Part shown: piece after piece, positions 32,657-45,008 of the stretch
Layout: each line of letters starts with the position of its first letter
Numbering within the stretch: the stretch's first letter is position 1
Origin: Cryptomeria japonica
Taxonomy: Eukaryota > Streptophyta > Pinopsida > Cupressales > Cupressaceae
Reading direction: 5' to 3'
NCBI RefSeq assembly: GCF_030272615.1
Contig: NC_081412.1
Span: 344,833,870 to 344,897,869 of the forward strand
DNA length: 64,000 nt
Notes under the pieces: generated by a model
What the model was told of the DNA's origin: nothing
The model's input: only the letters and a program-made list of their open reading frames with translations
Database searches by the model: none
Made by a program: the position numbers and the translations under genes

Positions 32657-34488
32657 TGTTACCAATATTACATCAACACCAGAGGTGAAGTATGTGTAGG
32701 CCACTAATATGTTGTGTGGATGAGAAATAGTAGTACTCTCATCGGATAAAGATGCAGTCACCATTTGGAGAAGATGACTGGAAGTAAATGTGCCCAACTG
32801 GATCATATGTTCCTGTTTGAAGATATGTTGCTCAAGCAGTGAAGCCACATTAGTGCAATGCAGGATGTAGATGACAAGGATCCACTCCAACTGATAAGTG
32901 GAGCTTATCTCCTATTATGCATGGAATGCATCATAGTTCTCTGAGATAAGACAAAAGAGTTAAAGGCAGTTGATTGAAGGCTCACACCGAATGAACTGGT
33001 GAAACACTAAGTTACCTTAGGTGCATGTGATCATAGATATGCACCGGATTAGAAGGGTAGACAATAATGAGCTGACAGTAAAGAGATTGAAGGATATGTT
33101 TGTCACTTTGACAAACCATTTAATAGGAGAACCGGTCTAATGAATGAAGAAGGCAAGGTTGAGCAGTTGCAGACAGATGGAGTGTCTTGAAGATTGATGA
33201 CATGATGTCATCAAGGTGTTTACCAATAAGTATGTCCACCGGTAATATTATCAAACTTCAAATGCAGAAGGCTCCCAATCGATGAAGATGTTCATGAGAT
33301 GGTTGGCATGTGTGCTGGTTGATTTGGGTGCTCCACCAAAAGAGAAGAAGAGTACAAGGGTGAAGGCAGGTCGGTTAGGGTATAACCGGCAGAGTCTGTG
33401 AGTCGATAGATGAACCCAGTTGTGTGATTGGTATATTATCCTATCCAAATCGACATAACCAACCTAGCAAAGGTGGATTTCAACAAAGGGGCCACATGGA
33501 GGTGAAGTGGCATGCATGCATAGGTCGGTGTGATTTGTTGGTGAGGTCATTGGCAATTAGTCCAACATTTATGATGACTGCAAAGCTCGAGGAATAAAGG
33601 CAGAATATTGTGTCTCAAGATAAAGGAAACAATATAGATCTAGTATAGACTAATCTTGTAGATCAAAGAGGAAGAAGGAAATCTTATCACGCACGTGATC
33701 GATCAGACAAAAGGAAAAAAGAGAGAAGACGCAGTTCACAAGGTAAACAGATGGGTGATGCTCATTGATTGAGTGTTGAACATCGATCAAGGATATGATA
33801 TTAGATTGGATATGGTATGTCACGATGATCAAAGATCATATCAGATACAGATTTAGTGCATGGTGGAAACCCTAGCATGCCAATGTTCAAACTCACATTT
33901 AGGCATTAAAATTTGGCTATAAGTATGCGAACCAAAGATATTGTTTGTGCTGCTACACGAGGAGAGATCAGTAAAAGTGCTCATTGAGAATTAGAGGAGA
34001 GACTATGTGAAAGAGAGAATCTGGCTGAAGAGTTCAACTAACAATAGTGAGACAATTAGTAGTCTGTCATTGAGTCTAACAGAGGAGTACACCGGTAGTG
34101 ACTGAATCGGTAGAGAAGAGTTACAGAAGATTGCAGAGAAGGCAAGCTGAGAACCAGAATGAATCAGAGGGTAGACATCTAACTAAGTTATCAAGACCGA
34201 TCATAGATAGCATCAATGTGGCAGAGAGAATAACCGACATAGAAGAAGAAGAGGTTGAACTAGCAAAGGTGCAGCAGAGAGTGGGTTGCAGCAGGAGATA
34301 AGGTTTCTGCATAGAAAAGGTGAATAGAGAACTGACAGAGATCTCTATAGAGGTGAACCGGTGAAGAGACATACATGAGAGTTACAAAATTCTTTTGTAA
34401 CAAGAATATAACTATTGTATTCAAAATATAATTTTGCAATCACTGACTTGGAGCTCGATGTAGGGGTTGGTGCTCATTGGGTTGTGTT
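32657..34488 (+). repeat. Element J LTR, left part (candidate)
   Basis: Starts TGTTACCAATATTAC after a PPT. It is non-coding with scattered ACCGGT words, has TATA-like CTATAAGTATG at about 33919 and AT-rich sequence at 34390-34435. It ends near GGGGTTGGTGCTCATTGGG, a sequence that recurs at 40855. A 67-codon open stretch at 34098-34301 is not convincing. Confidence 0.55.
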
Positions 34489-35631
34489 GTTCTCAATTTT
34501 GGATTGCTTTGTTTTCTCTAATTGAATTTTCAAACCTCTATCACTTATGGAGAGAAAAAGCATGAAACAAAAACAAAAGACAACATTTAACAATATTTAT
34601 ACAAAAACCTTCTTCACTTCAAGCTTAAACTTAAGCTTAGGTTGGTATACCTCTTAGATCACTTTATGAAATTGAAAATTTACAAAAGACAAGTTTCAAC
34701 TCCTACAAACCCTACACCTTTAAACATAACTGGACGTAAAAGGAAGACTTGTATTCATTTTCATTGATCATCAAGAAAATCATGAGCCTTAACAAGTTAT
34801 ACCAGTGCCTTATTTGGGCTTTAGAGTCACTCAGAATTGGGCAAGAACTGACAGAAAATATTTCACATACATGCCATTACATTTATTTAACCAAATCTAC
34901 ATATGCCTAACATATATAAACTCTCACCATGTGCATAAATCCAGTCATCGAATTCAAGTAAGAATCACTCCTTGAGGGAAAAACCTAAACTCATTCTCGT
35001 AAATTGCCTTGCAAATCATTCAACTAACAATCCTAAATCATTTAATCAAAATGGTATATCTAATTTCCCTCCTTGAGGGAATAGCCTAAACTCATTCTCA
35101 TAAATTGCTTTGCAAATCATTCAATCAAACAATCCTAATTCATTTAATCAAAATGGTATCCAATCATAAAGACATGAAGACAATAGGAATTAAGACTTAA
35201 AATGCTCTGGTCTACATATTAATACTTTCCATCAAATTCTACACAACTCAAGAATGATTTTCCAAAAACTAGACGAACCCTAAATACATTTTTCCAGAGT
35301 TTTCTTACATAATTCTTGTGATGAATTTCTAAAATAGTCCCGATATCCATTTATAGAGATATGGATGCAACAAGCTTCAAACTTTCCTAGAAAATTTGTT
35401 ACAATCATAATTCCCTCTCAAAAGAGGGTTACAATTCTTACTAAAGGAAATAGGAGGAAAACCAATTAGTTAACCAGCTAGATAAAGGCCAAAAGACCTC
35501 TCAGTATTCATAGGTCAAGTGCCAGGTGTCTTTAATTCCTCAAAAATCCGATTAGCCTAAAACAAACAGTTACAAGAGCTAACCACTTCCAAGTTTCCTG
35601 AGGTTTGTTACAATGTTGTAGCATCAATTGA
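34489..35631. other. G 3' flank, non-coding, with 101-bp tandem duplication
   Basis: Nothing codes here on either strand. CTCCTTGAGGGA occurs at 34968 and 35069, and about 95 bp after each are near-identical (two copies, period 101, to about 35163). Confidence 0.7.
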
Positions 35632-38600
35632 CTATTCTTGAGCCTCTGCTTCTTGCATCACATATTTAGCTTTCCATTATTTGAAAACGTCATCACTATG
35701 CCAAGAGAAGCTAACAACTTTCTTCTTCAACCTATTTAATCTTTTCCATGTATTCCTTAACTGCTTAACTTCAATTTCCAGAAAACCATAATGTGACTTT
35801 ATCTTTTCAATTTCCTCAATTGTTCAAATGAATAAAGATGTATCATCTAAATTATTGACATCATTTATCCATTATGATAATTTATGGCCTAACTCACCAA
35901 GCCACACCTCTTCATCTTTCAACTTGTTAGTGCCAAAAAAACCCCCAGGAAATAATTCAAACTTTTTGTCAACATACTCTTTTCTAGACAGGTTTACTTT
36001 TCTTTCTAGACCAACTCTTCCCTCTACCAACCTAGACATACCTTTTACCAAATCACAAGTGGATTTAATAGTGGCATTAGCATCTACCTCTTCATGGGAT
36101 GAGCAAATAAGTTCCAAATCTACCTCCCTAGCCATCCATTTATTCAAAATTGGCTCCAGAATAGCCTTGTCCTCCTTTAAAGCAGTCAACATGCTCAAAA
36201 CTCTTTTCATATATATATATACACAATAGAAGCCCTGACTGTGTCAACAAACTTCAAAATTGTTCCCCTTATTTTCTCCTCATATTTACTTGCAAACATG
36301 GCTTGAGCCTCTTCAATTTTTCCATTTCATCCTATATAGTCTCAATAGATTGGAAATCGGGAGTCATAGGGGAAGGGGGAAACTCAATGATTGGAATAGT
36401 AGATGGAGGTTTGGCTAGAGAGGAGGCAATCATCAAGGTAGAAGATTCACCTTTCTGATGTTGCCCTGCTATTTGATTCTTCAATTTATCAATTATACTA
36501 TCCTTTTGAGCTATTTCAATTTTAGCCTCATTATAGGCTTTTAGGATTAACTCCACTTTACCTGGAGATCAACCTTTTCCTTGGCCTCTTTCTCAGTTAC
36601 AGCCATATTGAATTTTGTGGATTCCAAGATTGTACTAGCAGCCTCCACCACCCCTGTGGCCTTCACTTTCTTCACAATCATGCCTCCAGAATAGCTGGCT
36701 TCTGAGGAGTCTTTCCTCTTTTTTCTCTCCTCCCTTCTTAATGACCACATGACTAAGGCAGCATGATCATTATTATAGGTCACTCTCTCCAAGGGCTTTG
36801 TTTCATTCCTTACTACTTCAAGAATTAATGCATCTTCTATGTCCCATTCAGGGAGAAACAAAACTCCAGCTTCTACAATCATCTTCCTTCCTTGCTCTGG
36901 GGTAATCGTCTCAAATTTTGTCAACATTTCTTGCTCTACATTTGCCTCAACCACAAACGTATCTTTGTGAGGACATTCAATTTTCCTCTTATCACATCTT
37001 GCCTTGAATTATTCTATATATTTTCTCTAAACAAACTCCAAAAAAGATCTTGTTTTGACAAAATTATCATCTGCCAGAAACTCCTCACTGACCTGCTTAA
37101 TGACAGGGTCCAATTCTTTACCTATAAATTCCTCTACAGTCAATTCCATTTGGGCACTTGTTGGTTCCTTCGGCGTTCCTTCTTGCAACTCTTCATATGT
37201 GTAAGCAATTTCCCCAAGACTTCCTAATTACAACACTTGCTCTGTTACTGCTTTCTCTCTCCTATATGTATTGGGGATTGGGAAGGAGAATACAAAAGCT
37301 CACTTGTTTGCACTTCCTTCCCTACCCTCTTCCTTTTAGGGGAATCTTGAACCTCAACCACATCTTCTATTACCCTTTTGTTTCTTTTGAAGTAGAAGGC
37401 TCATCTCTTATCAGCATTAGTACACTATATTTTGACCTTTTATGCATTACATATTCACCTGGGGGAATCACCTTGGCATAGGTAGGCTTGGCTAAAACTA
37501 GTTTAGCCTTTTCAGGATTATCTTTCATCACAGCCTCCTTCTTTTCCTTCAAGGTTTGCATTAAATCCTCAAAATAAACTACCAAAAACTTGATCTTTTC
37601 TTCAAAAGGATGAAAGCTAACCAAGGGATCATAACTGTTGTCAAAATGGTGAATGAAGTCCAAGGTTTTATTGAAGGCTATCCATTTTTCCTTCCTGATT
37701 TCTTGCTCATCTAAATTGAACTCATTCCTTATTAAATTCTCAGGGAAGTGAAACTGGTGGGCCTTACCTACACATTTGGCCCTCTTCTTAAACATACTGT
37801 TAAAGAAATCCTTTGGATCAGCGAACCTCGCTATTGTAGTAGATAACCTATATGGCTGAAAGAAATCATCAAAATATGTCCAGCCACCCTTGGTGATTAC
37901 AAATTGATGTGCTAGGGTAATAGTTGGGAAAATTGTTCCCTTCCCTTTATTAGTCAATTTTGCTTCCTGCAGGCCTCCAGTTTGTCTCAGGACCTCAGCA
38001 ATTCCTATCTTCAAAGGGACTTCATAGGGCAGCAAATATGAGGTTCCTCTAAAACCATAAACTCTGAACACAGTGGAGACTGGGTACAAATATATATCAC
38101 CCCAGTTGTGTACAATTTTGATGTCTTCAGCAAATTCTTTAGGCCTAAGGAATTCAAGGAGAGCTTTGGGAATCCTAGGGTTTTATGGGCACAAAAGGAT
38201 TCTAAGCCTAGATGCAAAAAATCTATCAAACTTTAAGTAACTTGCGTCTTCTCTATCCCAATACAAAATTGTGCTCCATAACTGAATAGGCATCTCCTCT
38301 CCATCCTTTTCCTTGACCAAATCCATTTCACTAGCAGAATGTTCAGCACCTTTGAATAAAAACATATGCATGAGGAGAAAATACCATCCAAAAGGTTTAT
38401 CCACCTTATCATTCTTTATCCCTATCAATCCCTCATGAATGGCATCAGTGAGATAAGGTGCAAAATCAAAATTCATTGCCAGAGATGGGTTCAAAATCTG
38501 TGCTATCATGAGCATATAGTGGGTTGGCATGGTAGTTTCCGCATCTTCCCCAAGAATTTGACATAAGGACCAATACATTCCCTTAGCCCTTAAAGAAAAT

Positions 38601-39199
38601 AAATTTAAGGAGAAAGGTTCCATGGTGCTTGGGCCTACTACTGTCAGCCCTCCTATTTTGGCAAATAATTCCTTCAAGGGGCCATTTCTGAGGTGATCTC
38701 TTTGTGCCTCATAGACCTTCACCAGCATTTCAAAATTGATAGGCTCCAAATAATTTGACACCTCACTAAGTCAAAAAACTCTCCTGAACTCATCATCAGT
38801 TATTTCAATTAGAGACCCACCATTTACATTCCTCACAGTCCTGGTATTGGGATCATAATTGTTTGCAATTTGGGTTAACAAGTCCACGTTCATGAAAACC
38901 CCAGGGACTATAAGCTTCCCAACATCTAGCTCCCATATGCTATTAATTGGAGCAGGGGAATTTTGCTGACTAAACCCCACTTTGAAGAGTCCCAAGCCCA
39001 ACATTCCTATCTGGGCATCTCTCAACCAGTTCCCTTTATCATAGAGACCATCGCCAATTCTCAAGCGGGGAGACTTAGGCACGAATACCTTTATTCTAGT
39101 TGAACTATTAGTGGACTGAGTTAATTGCTCTATAAAATCATCACAAATGGCTCTCTCTTGATAATCAACCTTCCCTTTGAATTCTCTTTGCGGTATCAT
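35632..39199 (-). pseudogene. G long ORF of unknown function, homologous to H and C2
   Basis: Start chosen at ATG 39199 (MIPQREFKGKVDYQERA). One frame runs to about 37375 with only TGA at 38771 and TAA at 38183: EPINFEMLVKVYEAQRD, the helical core DFAPYLTDAIHEGL ... FLLMHMFLFKG (about 38480-38350), GWTYFDDFFQPY and VYFEDLMQTLKEKK. After a frameshift comes the basic, NLS-like SPKRKRVGKE (about 37340), then MELTVEEFIGKELDPVI, WDIEDALILEVV and REERKKRKDSS. Helical pieces (ILKAYNEAKIEIAQKDS; LSMLTALKEDKAILEP) lead to the end VMQEAEAQE, TAG at 35632-35634. Total is about 1,150 codons. No known catalytic motif. Coding density with so few stops makes a real former protein certain; its role is unknown. 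Confidence 0.65.
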
Positions 39200-40854
39200 C
39201 TCAAAATTATACTTATTTCAATGGAATTCCAAACAGACTCTTTGGAAATTCAAACATCCAGTGACACTAAGAAAACTGCAATTATTAAACAATTGCAAGA
39301 AACTTACTTGTTTCCTGAGAAATTTTTCCCTGTGCACTGGTTCTTCTGCAAGATTCCTTGAACGCATACAAAATCTTCAAATCATGTAAGGATTATTATG
39401 GCAACTGAGCATTGATTAGAGTCAATTATGCCACATGCTTCGGCAATTAATTCATAAATCGAATTCAAAATTTGGCTCCAACGAACAGCAAAATTTCTCT
39501 AAGTGTTTTGCCTTTTGTCACTGGTTCATGGTGCTTAACAGTCGAGCTTCTCCTCATGGCGGTTCAATGACAGACATGAGATCATGTAAAACTTGCATGT
39601 CCTTTACCTTACCTGAGTCATCCTCTTTATAACGGGTTCCACCACCTTTTCATTGTTTTGTCAAGGGTAACTTTCATGCTACTTCCCTTTGTGACACAGC
39701 GACATCTATGAGATCAACAACTAACTACTCGATCTTTATTCTCCAATGTAACCATTTGCCTTTACAACTGACTTTAACCGCCACCGCTAGTGGTTTTTCA
39801 TTGTTTCACAAAGGGTAACCTTTGTGCACCTTCGCATTGCGAATCAGCAACAACCACTGATCATCTTCGAATGTGCCTGGTCATTAACTACCTTAGCCTT
39901 CAAAGTGGGCCCCTTATGTAAATCCACTCGCCTGCACACTTCCGCCAGATGTCTCCATGTCTCTATCACTTATTTGCTCAAGAAATCTATCATGCTCCAC
40001 ATTCTAACCACCACATGTCTCACCGAACCAGGAATTCCATCAACACTGCTACTTTATTAAACAAACCAATTGAAAATCTATTTAGAGTCACACGTCCTAT
40101 CGATAGATCACCCTCTTCTTCATCTGCACATCTAGTTGTCTTGCCACCTAATCTGCCATGTAACAGCCCCCTCATCTGCCACCAGACAGCCAACTCATTG
40201 GTCGTTGCTTTGCGAAGGGTAACCTTCATGCACCTTCGAATAGCGAACCAGCGACAATCGTCTAATCATCTGCAACCTACTCAATCATTACCTCGGGAGC
40301 CGCTTACCCATCGGGCCCACCACCTTTTTGTTATTTCATGAAGGGTAACTTTTGCGCCACTTCACATTGTGAATCAACGACAGTCATCTAATTATTTTTA
40401 AGATACACGATCTTTATTTTGTTTTTTCCACACGTGGTTTTTCGCTATTTCGCGAAGGGTAACCTTCATGCACCTTCACATTGCGAACTAGCAATAACCA
40501 TTGGATCAACAGGAACTTGCATGAGCATTACAAAACTCAGCAGACAAATAAAAGGGAAATAAAACTTAGGAGAAAGGCGACAAGTCAATAAAATATTATA
40601 ACCCGCCTAGGCCAAGACTTTAAAAGGGGCCCCCCTTCTAATGACGGATGAACCCTTCCACTTAAGTGGAAAAAGGTAATGAGGAAACATAAATGAAAGG
40701 CCTGCATAATGAAAAATTAAAAATGCAAAACCCTGAACCCTCAAAACTTCAACCCTTAGAAACGAATATAACTCTGAAAACCTGAAAATTTTAGGGATTG
40801 CAAGGAAAAAATCCCAATACTCAAAATACTGACAATAGGTTGGTACCCTAAAAT
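39200..40854 (-). promoter_or_regulatory. G upstream region: TATA box and five repeated elements
   Basis: Read on the minus strand, a TATAAAG box (plus-strand 39625-39631) lies about 430 bp before the ATG. Upstream are five ~60-bp dispersed repeats with the plus-strand core GCGAAGGGTAACCTT...CACCTTC...TTGCGAA at 39651-39703, 39794-39857, 40203-40260, 40326-40385 and 40436-40500. A G-box CACGTG (40431-40436) and palindromic TTCGCGAA lie in the last. A perfect 16-bp palindrome TTCCACTTAAGTGGAA is at 40656-40671. This looks like an enhancer-repeat promoter; the function is inferred. Confidence 0.6.
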
Positions 40855-41199
40855 TAGGGGTTGGTGCTCCTTGGGTTGGTGCCCTAAAGCATGAGTGGTA
40901 CTCCTTGGGTTGGTGCCCTAAATGTTGTAACCAAATGTTCCATTATAAGGCTGGATTGGAACAGTAGTCTCCAACAGCATTTCTCATCGAGGTTTTTCCC
41001 ATCTTGGGTTTTCCTCGTACATATGGTATTATGTGGTGTCTCTTTTATGTGTGGTTTCATTTGTGTCATTCTCCCATCTAACCAGTATGTCTTCTTTATG
41101 TTAGATCTGTTAACCTGTATACACACATAGGATAGAAAAGGGAAAAGTTTGGAAATCATTGATTCACCCCCCTCTCTTAGTGACATCTTGTGTTCAACA
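40855..41199 (+). repeat. Element J LTR, right part
   Basis: Begins with GGTTGGTGCTCCTTGGG-type short repeats (units at 40837, 40859, 40876 and 40911). It has the hairpin stem CGAGG/CCTCG (40988-41017), GTATTATGTGG, TTCACCCCCCTCTCTTAGTG (about 41163) and the end TTCAACA at 41199. The first hairpin (GTGGG/CCCAC) is not recognisable here. No tRNA primer site follows. Confidence 0.7.
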
Positions 41200-41683
41200 C
41201 TTGCATTAGCATAAGTTGGTGATTAATGAAGTTTATTATCGCATGGATTATCCTTTAATCGTCTCTCTTGTGCAAGATTTCGGGAGGATGTGCAAATCAT
41301 GAGTTGTCACCATGCATCCTTCCCTAATATTTCCTCTTGTGGCAGATCTTAGATAAACTCTCAAATCAATATGTTCGATAGGCCTTCATAAATATGCATA
41401 AAGCAGGGAGCCCTTCAACCAAGAAGATCATACAGGCCAATGCAAAAGGTTTTAAGTGAGCTGGTAGTAAGGCGCATAACACACAAATTAATTCCACACA
41501 TATGTGTGAGTTGGTCATTTCATCAAGTTAACTCTTAGTTAACATACCATGTAGTGCAATTTTCAACGACCCCATCTTCATGAATAAGGTTTTATCAAGA
41601 ATGGAAGCACATGCAATAGTGAAGTAAAATAAGAATAAAGTTTTTTCAGCCTCTAAGTGCAACCCCTGAGAAAATATGGAAAA
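41200..41683 (+). other. Leader before H ORF, non-coding
   Basis: AT-rich, with no supportable ORF and no iMet primer site after the preceding LTR. A short imperfect repeat TTAACTCTTAGTTAA lies at about 41527. Confidence 0.5.
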
Positions 41684-43835
41684 ATGGCATCATCCGTAGG
41701 AGTTTCTGGTACCTCTCTCAACAGCTAGTATGTGGACATTTTCTAAGTGGCGTCTTTTGCAACCCATGCCATGCCTCTGAAGCCCGACCGTCCTTTCACA
41801 AAACCAAAAGAAAAGGGCCATGTCAAAGACACAATCGTGGTTGTAGATAACTTTGAAGATGTTTTTGACCTAGATATCCGTGTTCGGCCAAAGACCCTCT
41901 GAGAGGTTGCTTATCAGTGATCAAAGAAGGGTGGTTTTGGTAGGGCTTCCTTTCAAATTTGGCACTCTGGCCTCCAGCAGTACATGGCTCCTATGGTGCA
42001 TCTTTGTCTTGATTTTATCAATGAATGTGTTGATAAATTTACCCCATACCCATCTATAATTGAAGGAGAATAGCTAAGGGTGGTGATAAGTGTTGAATCC
42101 ATTAGGGATATGTTGTGTATTCCTCAGATTGATAGTTTTACAGTGATTTTTAACAAAAAGGCCCTAAAGTTTTATTGGAGAAATAGAGATCTCATTGTTA
42201 GCTTCTATATTGACTTGGTGCAAAGAGATCCAAATACCATCGAGCTTCCTCAGTTCCCAATAGCTTATGGCACCTTCAAACAACAAGATGTGAAAGATGT
42301 TGCATCTATGTTGGCATACATTTTCAGCATGAATGATGATCAAGATATTCACCCATTTCAAATGGTTTTCCTGTTCAAGTTCTACAAGCAAAAGGAAGTT
42401 TTTCATTTAGACTTCACGGATGTCTTGGTACATGAGATGGTGGAGCAGCTGATGAACTTCAAAAAGTATCACATGTTCAGGTACACCTCTTTTCTCGTCC
42501 ACATGTTCTTGCACCAGAACCCTGAATTCTTTAAAGAATCCATGGAGCTTTCAATGTATGATAGTAACAACAAAAAGAATCTGGTGACAATGTGGTCACC
42601 CTTGTTGTCTACCACACACGATGCTTATGCATTTTTTAGATGCCTTCTTGGCCCCTGCAATGCAAGATTTGATTAAGATAGATACAGATTCAATCACATG
42701 CTTTTCAAAAACACTAATCTCCTGGATGAGATCCAATAGTCTCCTATGTGATTGGTATCTAGGGTCAGTTTTTTCTTTCATCAGAACTCATGGGTTTACT
42801 GAAGAACCTTTTTGCCTCCCGCAATCATCCTAGATTGCACTTTGGCTCTATAAATGTCTAGGCAATTGGTCATTATTGAATAACGCATAGGTTCAGGAAG
42901 ACATGGGGTTGCCATTTTTAAGGACAACACTATAATTGGACCCATTGTTGTCATAAAAAGACTTCATGCAGAAAGCATACTCACTTTGACGGTGGTTCAG
43001 CTAGGCCTAGTGGTTATTGATGATAAATAGAATTATGACCTAGACGGATGTCTAGCCTCAAGAAAGAACCTAGTAGTGTATATACCGCATGGCCCTAGTT
43101 AGGATTCATGGAGAAACCTGCAAGAAGATAGTCTGGCAATATATGTGAATCTGCATCTCATTCCCAAGGAAGAAAGATTGACTTGGCTATCTTTCTATAA
43201 GGTGAAAGAAAGTTATGACCTGACCAGGAAATTACAACTCTATTTATATAGAAAAATGCAAGAAGAGAATTGTCCTGAAGATAAGAGGTAGGCATTTTGG
43301 AGATATAGGCAAGAGATCAAAGAAAACAAATTGGGATTAGGAAATCTTCCCAGTGACGATGATTTCAAGAGATAGTGGTAGAAATATAATAGTGACGAGG
43401 ATGAAGATTATGATCCTCCCTCGAGCACCACTAATGAAGGAGTTGTTACAAAAGTGGTTGAGGCACCCAAAGGGAAAGGATAGCTAATGAAGATCATTGT
43501 CTTGGGATCCGCACTTGATACCACTTTTCACTCTATAGAGAAGTCTGTCAGAAGGCCTAGATCTCAGACTATAAGAAAGTGGTCAAGTCAAGCCAAAAAG
43601 AAGCAGGATTCTCCAGAGGAGATCGCGGCCTCTCAGAAGAAGCAAAAGAATACTTCTAGTATTCTCAAGAGTTTGCAGACTCAAGCCCCTGTATTAACGC
43701 AATCCTCGCTTGCATCAACAACCTCTCCGGTGTAGGTATTTTTTATGCCCCTTTTCTTTCTTCTCAATCTTTGGTTTATGTATCGATGTTGCACTCAATC
43801 AACCCTACTACTACGCTAAGTAATCCCAAGACAGT
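41684..43835 (+). pseudogene. H long ORF, N-terminal globular part and basic linker
   Basis: ATG at 41684 (MASSVGVSGTS, like the MASSSST start in C2). One frame continues with stops TAG 41726, TAA 41747, TGA 41900, TGA 41918 and TAG 42071 into 42080-42676: SVESIRDMLCIPQ, IELPQFPIAYGTF, then the core LDFTDVLVHEMVEQL ... FLVHMFLHQ, which aligns with G and C2. A frameshift near 42640 is followed by weaker coding pieces. A basic linker (SVRRPRSQTIRKWSSQAKKKQ, about 43543) ends at TAG 43733. CGA to TGA and CAG to TAG explain most stops. Function unknown; the ESIRDMLCIPQ region resembles plant ORFs usually labelled putative transposon protein. Confidence 0.6.
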
Positions 43836-44994
43836 TGTTGGGTAAAACTGTGGTCTCAAATTAAATCAAAATGATTCTATGATTGGTTTGCACAATGTCC
43901 TCAGTTTATACCTAAGAGTGTCAATCTAGGGTCGTAAACTAATGAAAGGTATCATGGCTATTTGCTCAAGGGATGAAGATAGTATGTTAAGTGGTTATGG
44001 ATGCATTTTACTCACACTTCTATTTATGCCTCGACTCTAGTGATGAAATCACAATGTATTCACCTTAGCTATGTAAACTCTTCTAACAAGAATTAATACT
44101 AAGTCACACTCTAAGATTAATCATTCATACACTATACCATTAAACCACACACTTTAATTAAGCTTATTTAATTTAAACATTAACTGGAAGTGTTCTGTTC
44201 TCTTTTTAGTTACTACTTCTCTTATTATAATTTATTAAATGACTTTCCCTTTACACTTCAAGAGTGAATACAATATGGTTCTTCTTCCTGTCACTGTAGT
44301 GATAGGAAGTGGAGCAGTATAAAGGAAGACAAATAATGATAGCACAATTATTTCAATTGATGTATTCGCTAATGAATTTATGTTTAATATTTTTAGGCTA
44401 AATAATTCTAACTCTTTATAAAAACCAACCTATCATGATCACAATAGTTGATATCATAGTTATAATAGAATGCATATGCTTAATTGAGAGCAGATTCACG
44501 ATAAAGTTACTTTGTAGACACGGCCTAGAAACTCATATGATTTATCAAAATACTGACATAAATTCACAAGTATAATATAGATAAAATAACAAACTCACCA
44601 ATCCACACTTATAAAAAAATCACCTAATAACACGAGCAGGGGGGGCTGCCTCCTCGGCTACCAGGAGAGATACTTCAAATAAACCTTTACACTAAACCGG
44701 TCATCCATAGTACAAATTACCAATCTGATAGATTAAAGTAGAAGCATATATTTGATTAATGGAGGAATATATATTATATCAATCTTTCGTGTACATCCAT
44801 ATTTATAACATAATAGTGAAACTAATCTGTTACAGGATATCCTGCTAAATCTAGCTATATTACATTAGGGCCATAGGCCAATACTTTTTTCTTAACAGAT
44901 TATAAGCTTACAGATATGAAACTTTATTTCCACATGAAACAAAATAACAACCATTGATTATTCTGAAACCGTCACCATTAACTTAATATCAACA
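43836..44994 (-). repeat. Probable LTR in reverse orientation (solo or fragment)
   Basis: Non-coding 1.16 kb bounded by TGTTGGGTAAAACTG and TTAATATCAACA, TG/CA on both strands. On the minus strand it reads like an LTR (TATAAATATGG at about 44810, then GTAGCCGAGGAGGCAGCCC at about 44660). No clear target duplication (ACAGT against AACTA), so the bounds are tentative. A 12-bp stem hairpin lies at 44284-44309. Confidence 0.4.
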
Positions 44995-45008
44995 AACTAA
45001 TTTAGGAT

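Larger units (their letters stand above)
34489..40854 (-). mobile_element. Unit G, 6.4-kb insertion carrying a minus-strand ORF
   Basis: It lies between two copies of a 24-bp sequence (TAGGGGTTGGTGCTC then TTGGGTTG, at about 34465 and 40855) and interrupts the J LTR. The repeat could be a target duplication or part of a tandem repeat native to the LTR. I see no LTR pair, PBS or poly(A)/poly(T) end, so its class is undecided: a retroelement relic or a displaced host gene. Confidence 0.45.

Noticed and set aside
32432-32890. 152-codon minus-strand ORF
   Set aside because: It crosses the C-tract, the C2 LTR end, the J PPT and the J LTR start, so it is a chance frame over a junction.
34098-34301. 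67-codon Arg/Glu-rich ORF
   Set aside because: It sits in an LTR-like region and has no family match by eye; length is within chance.
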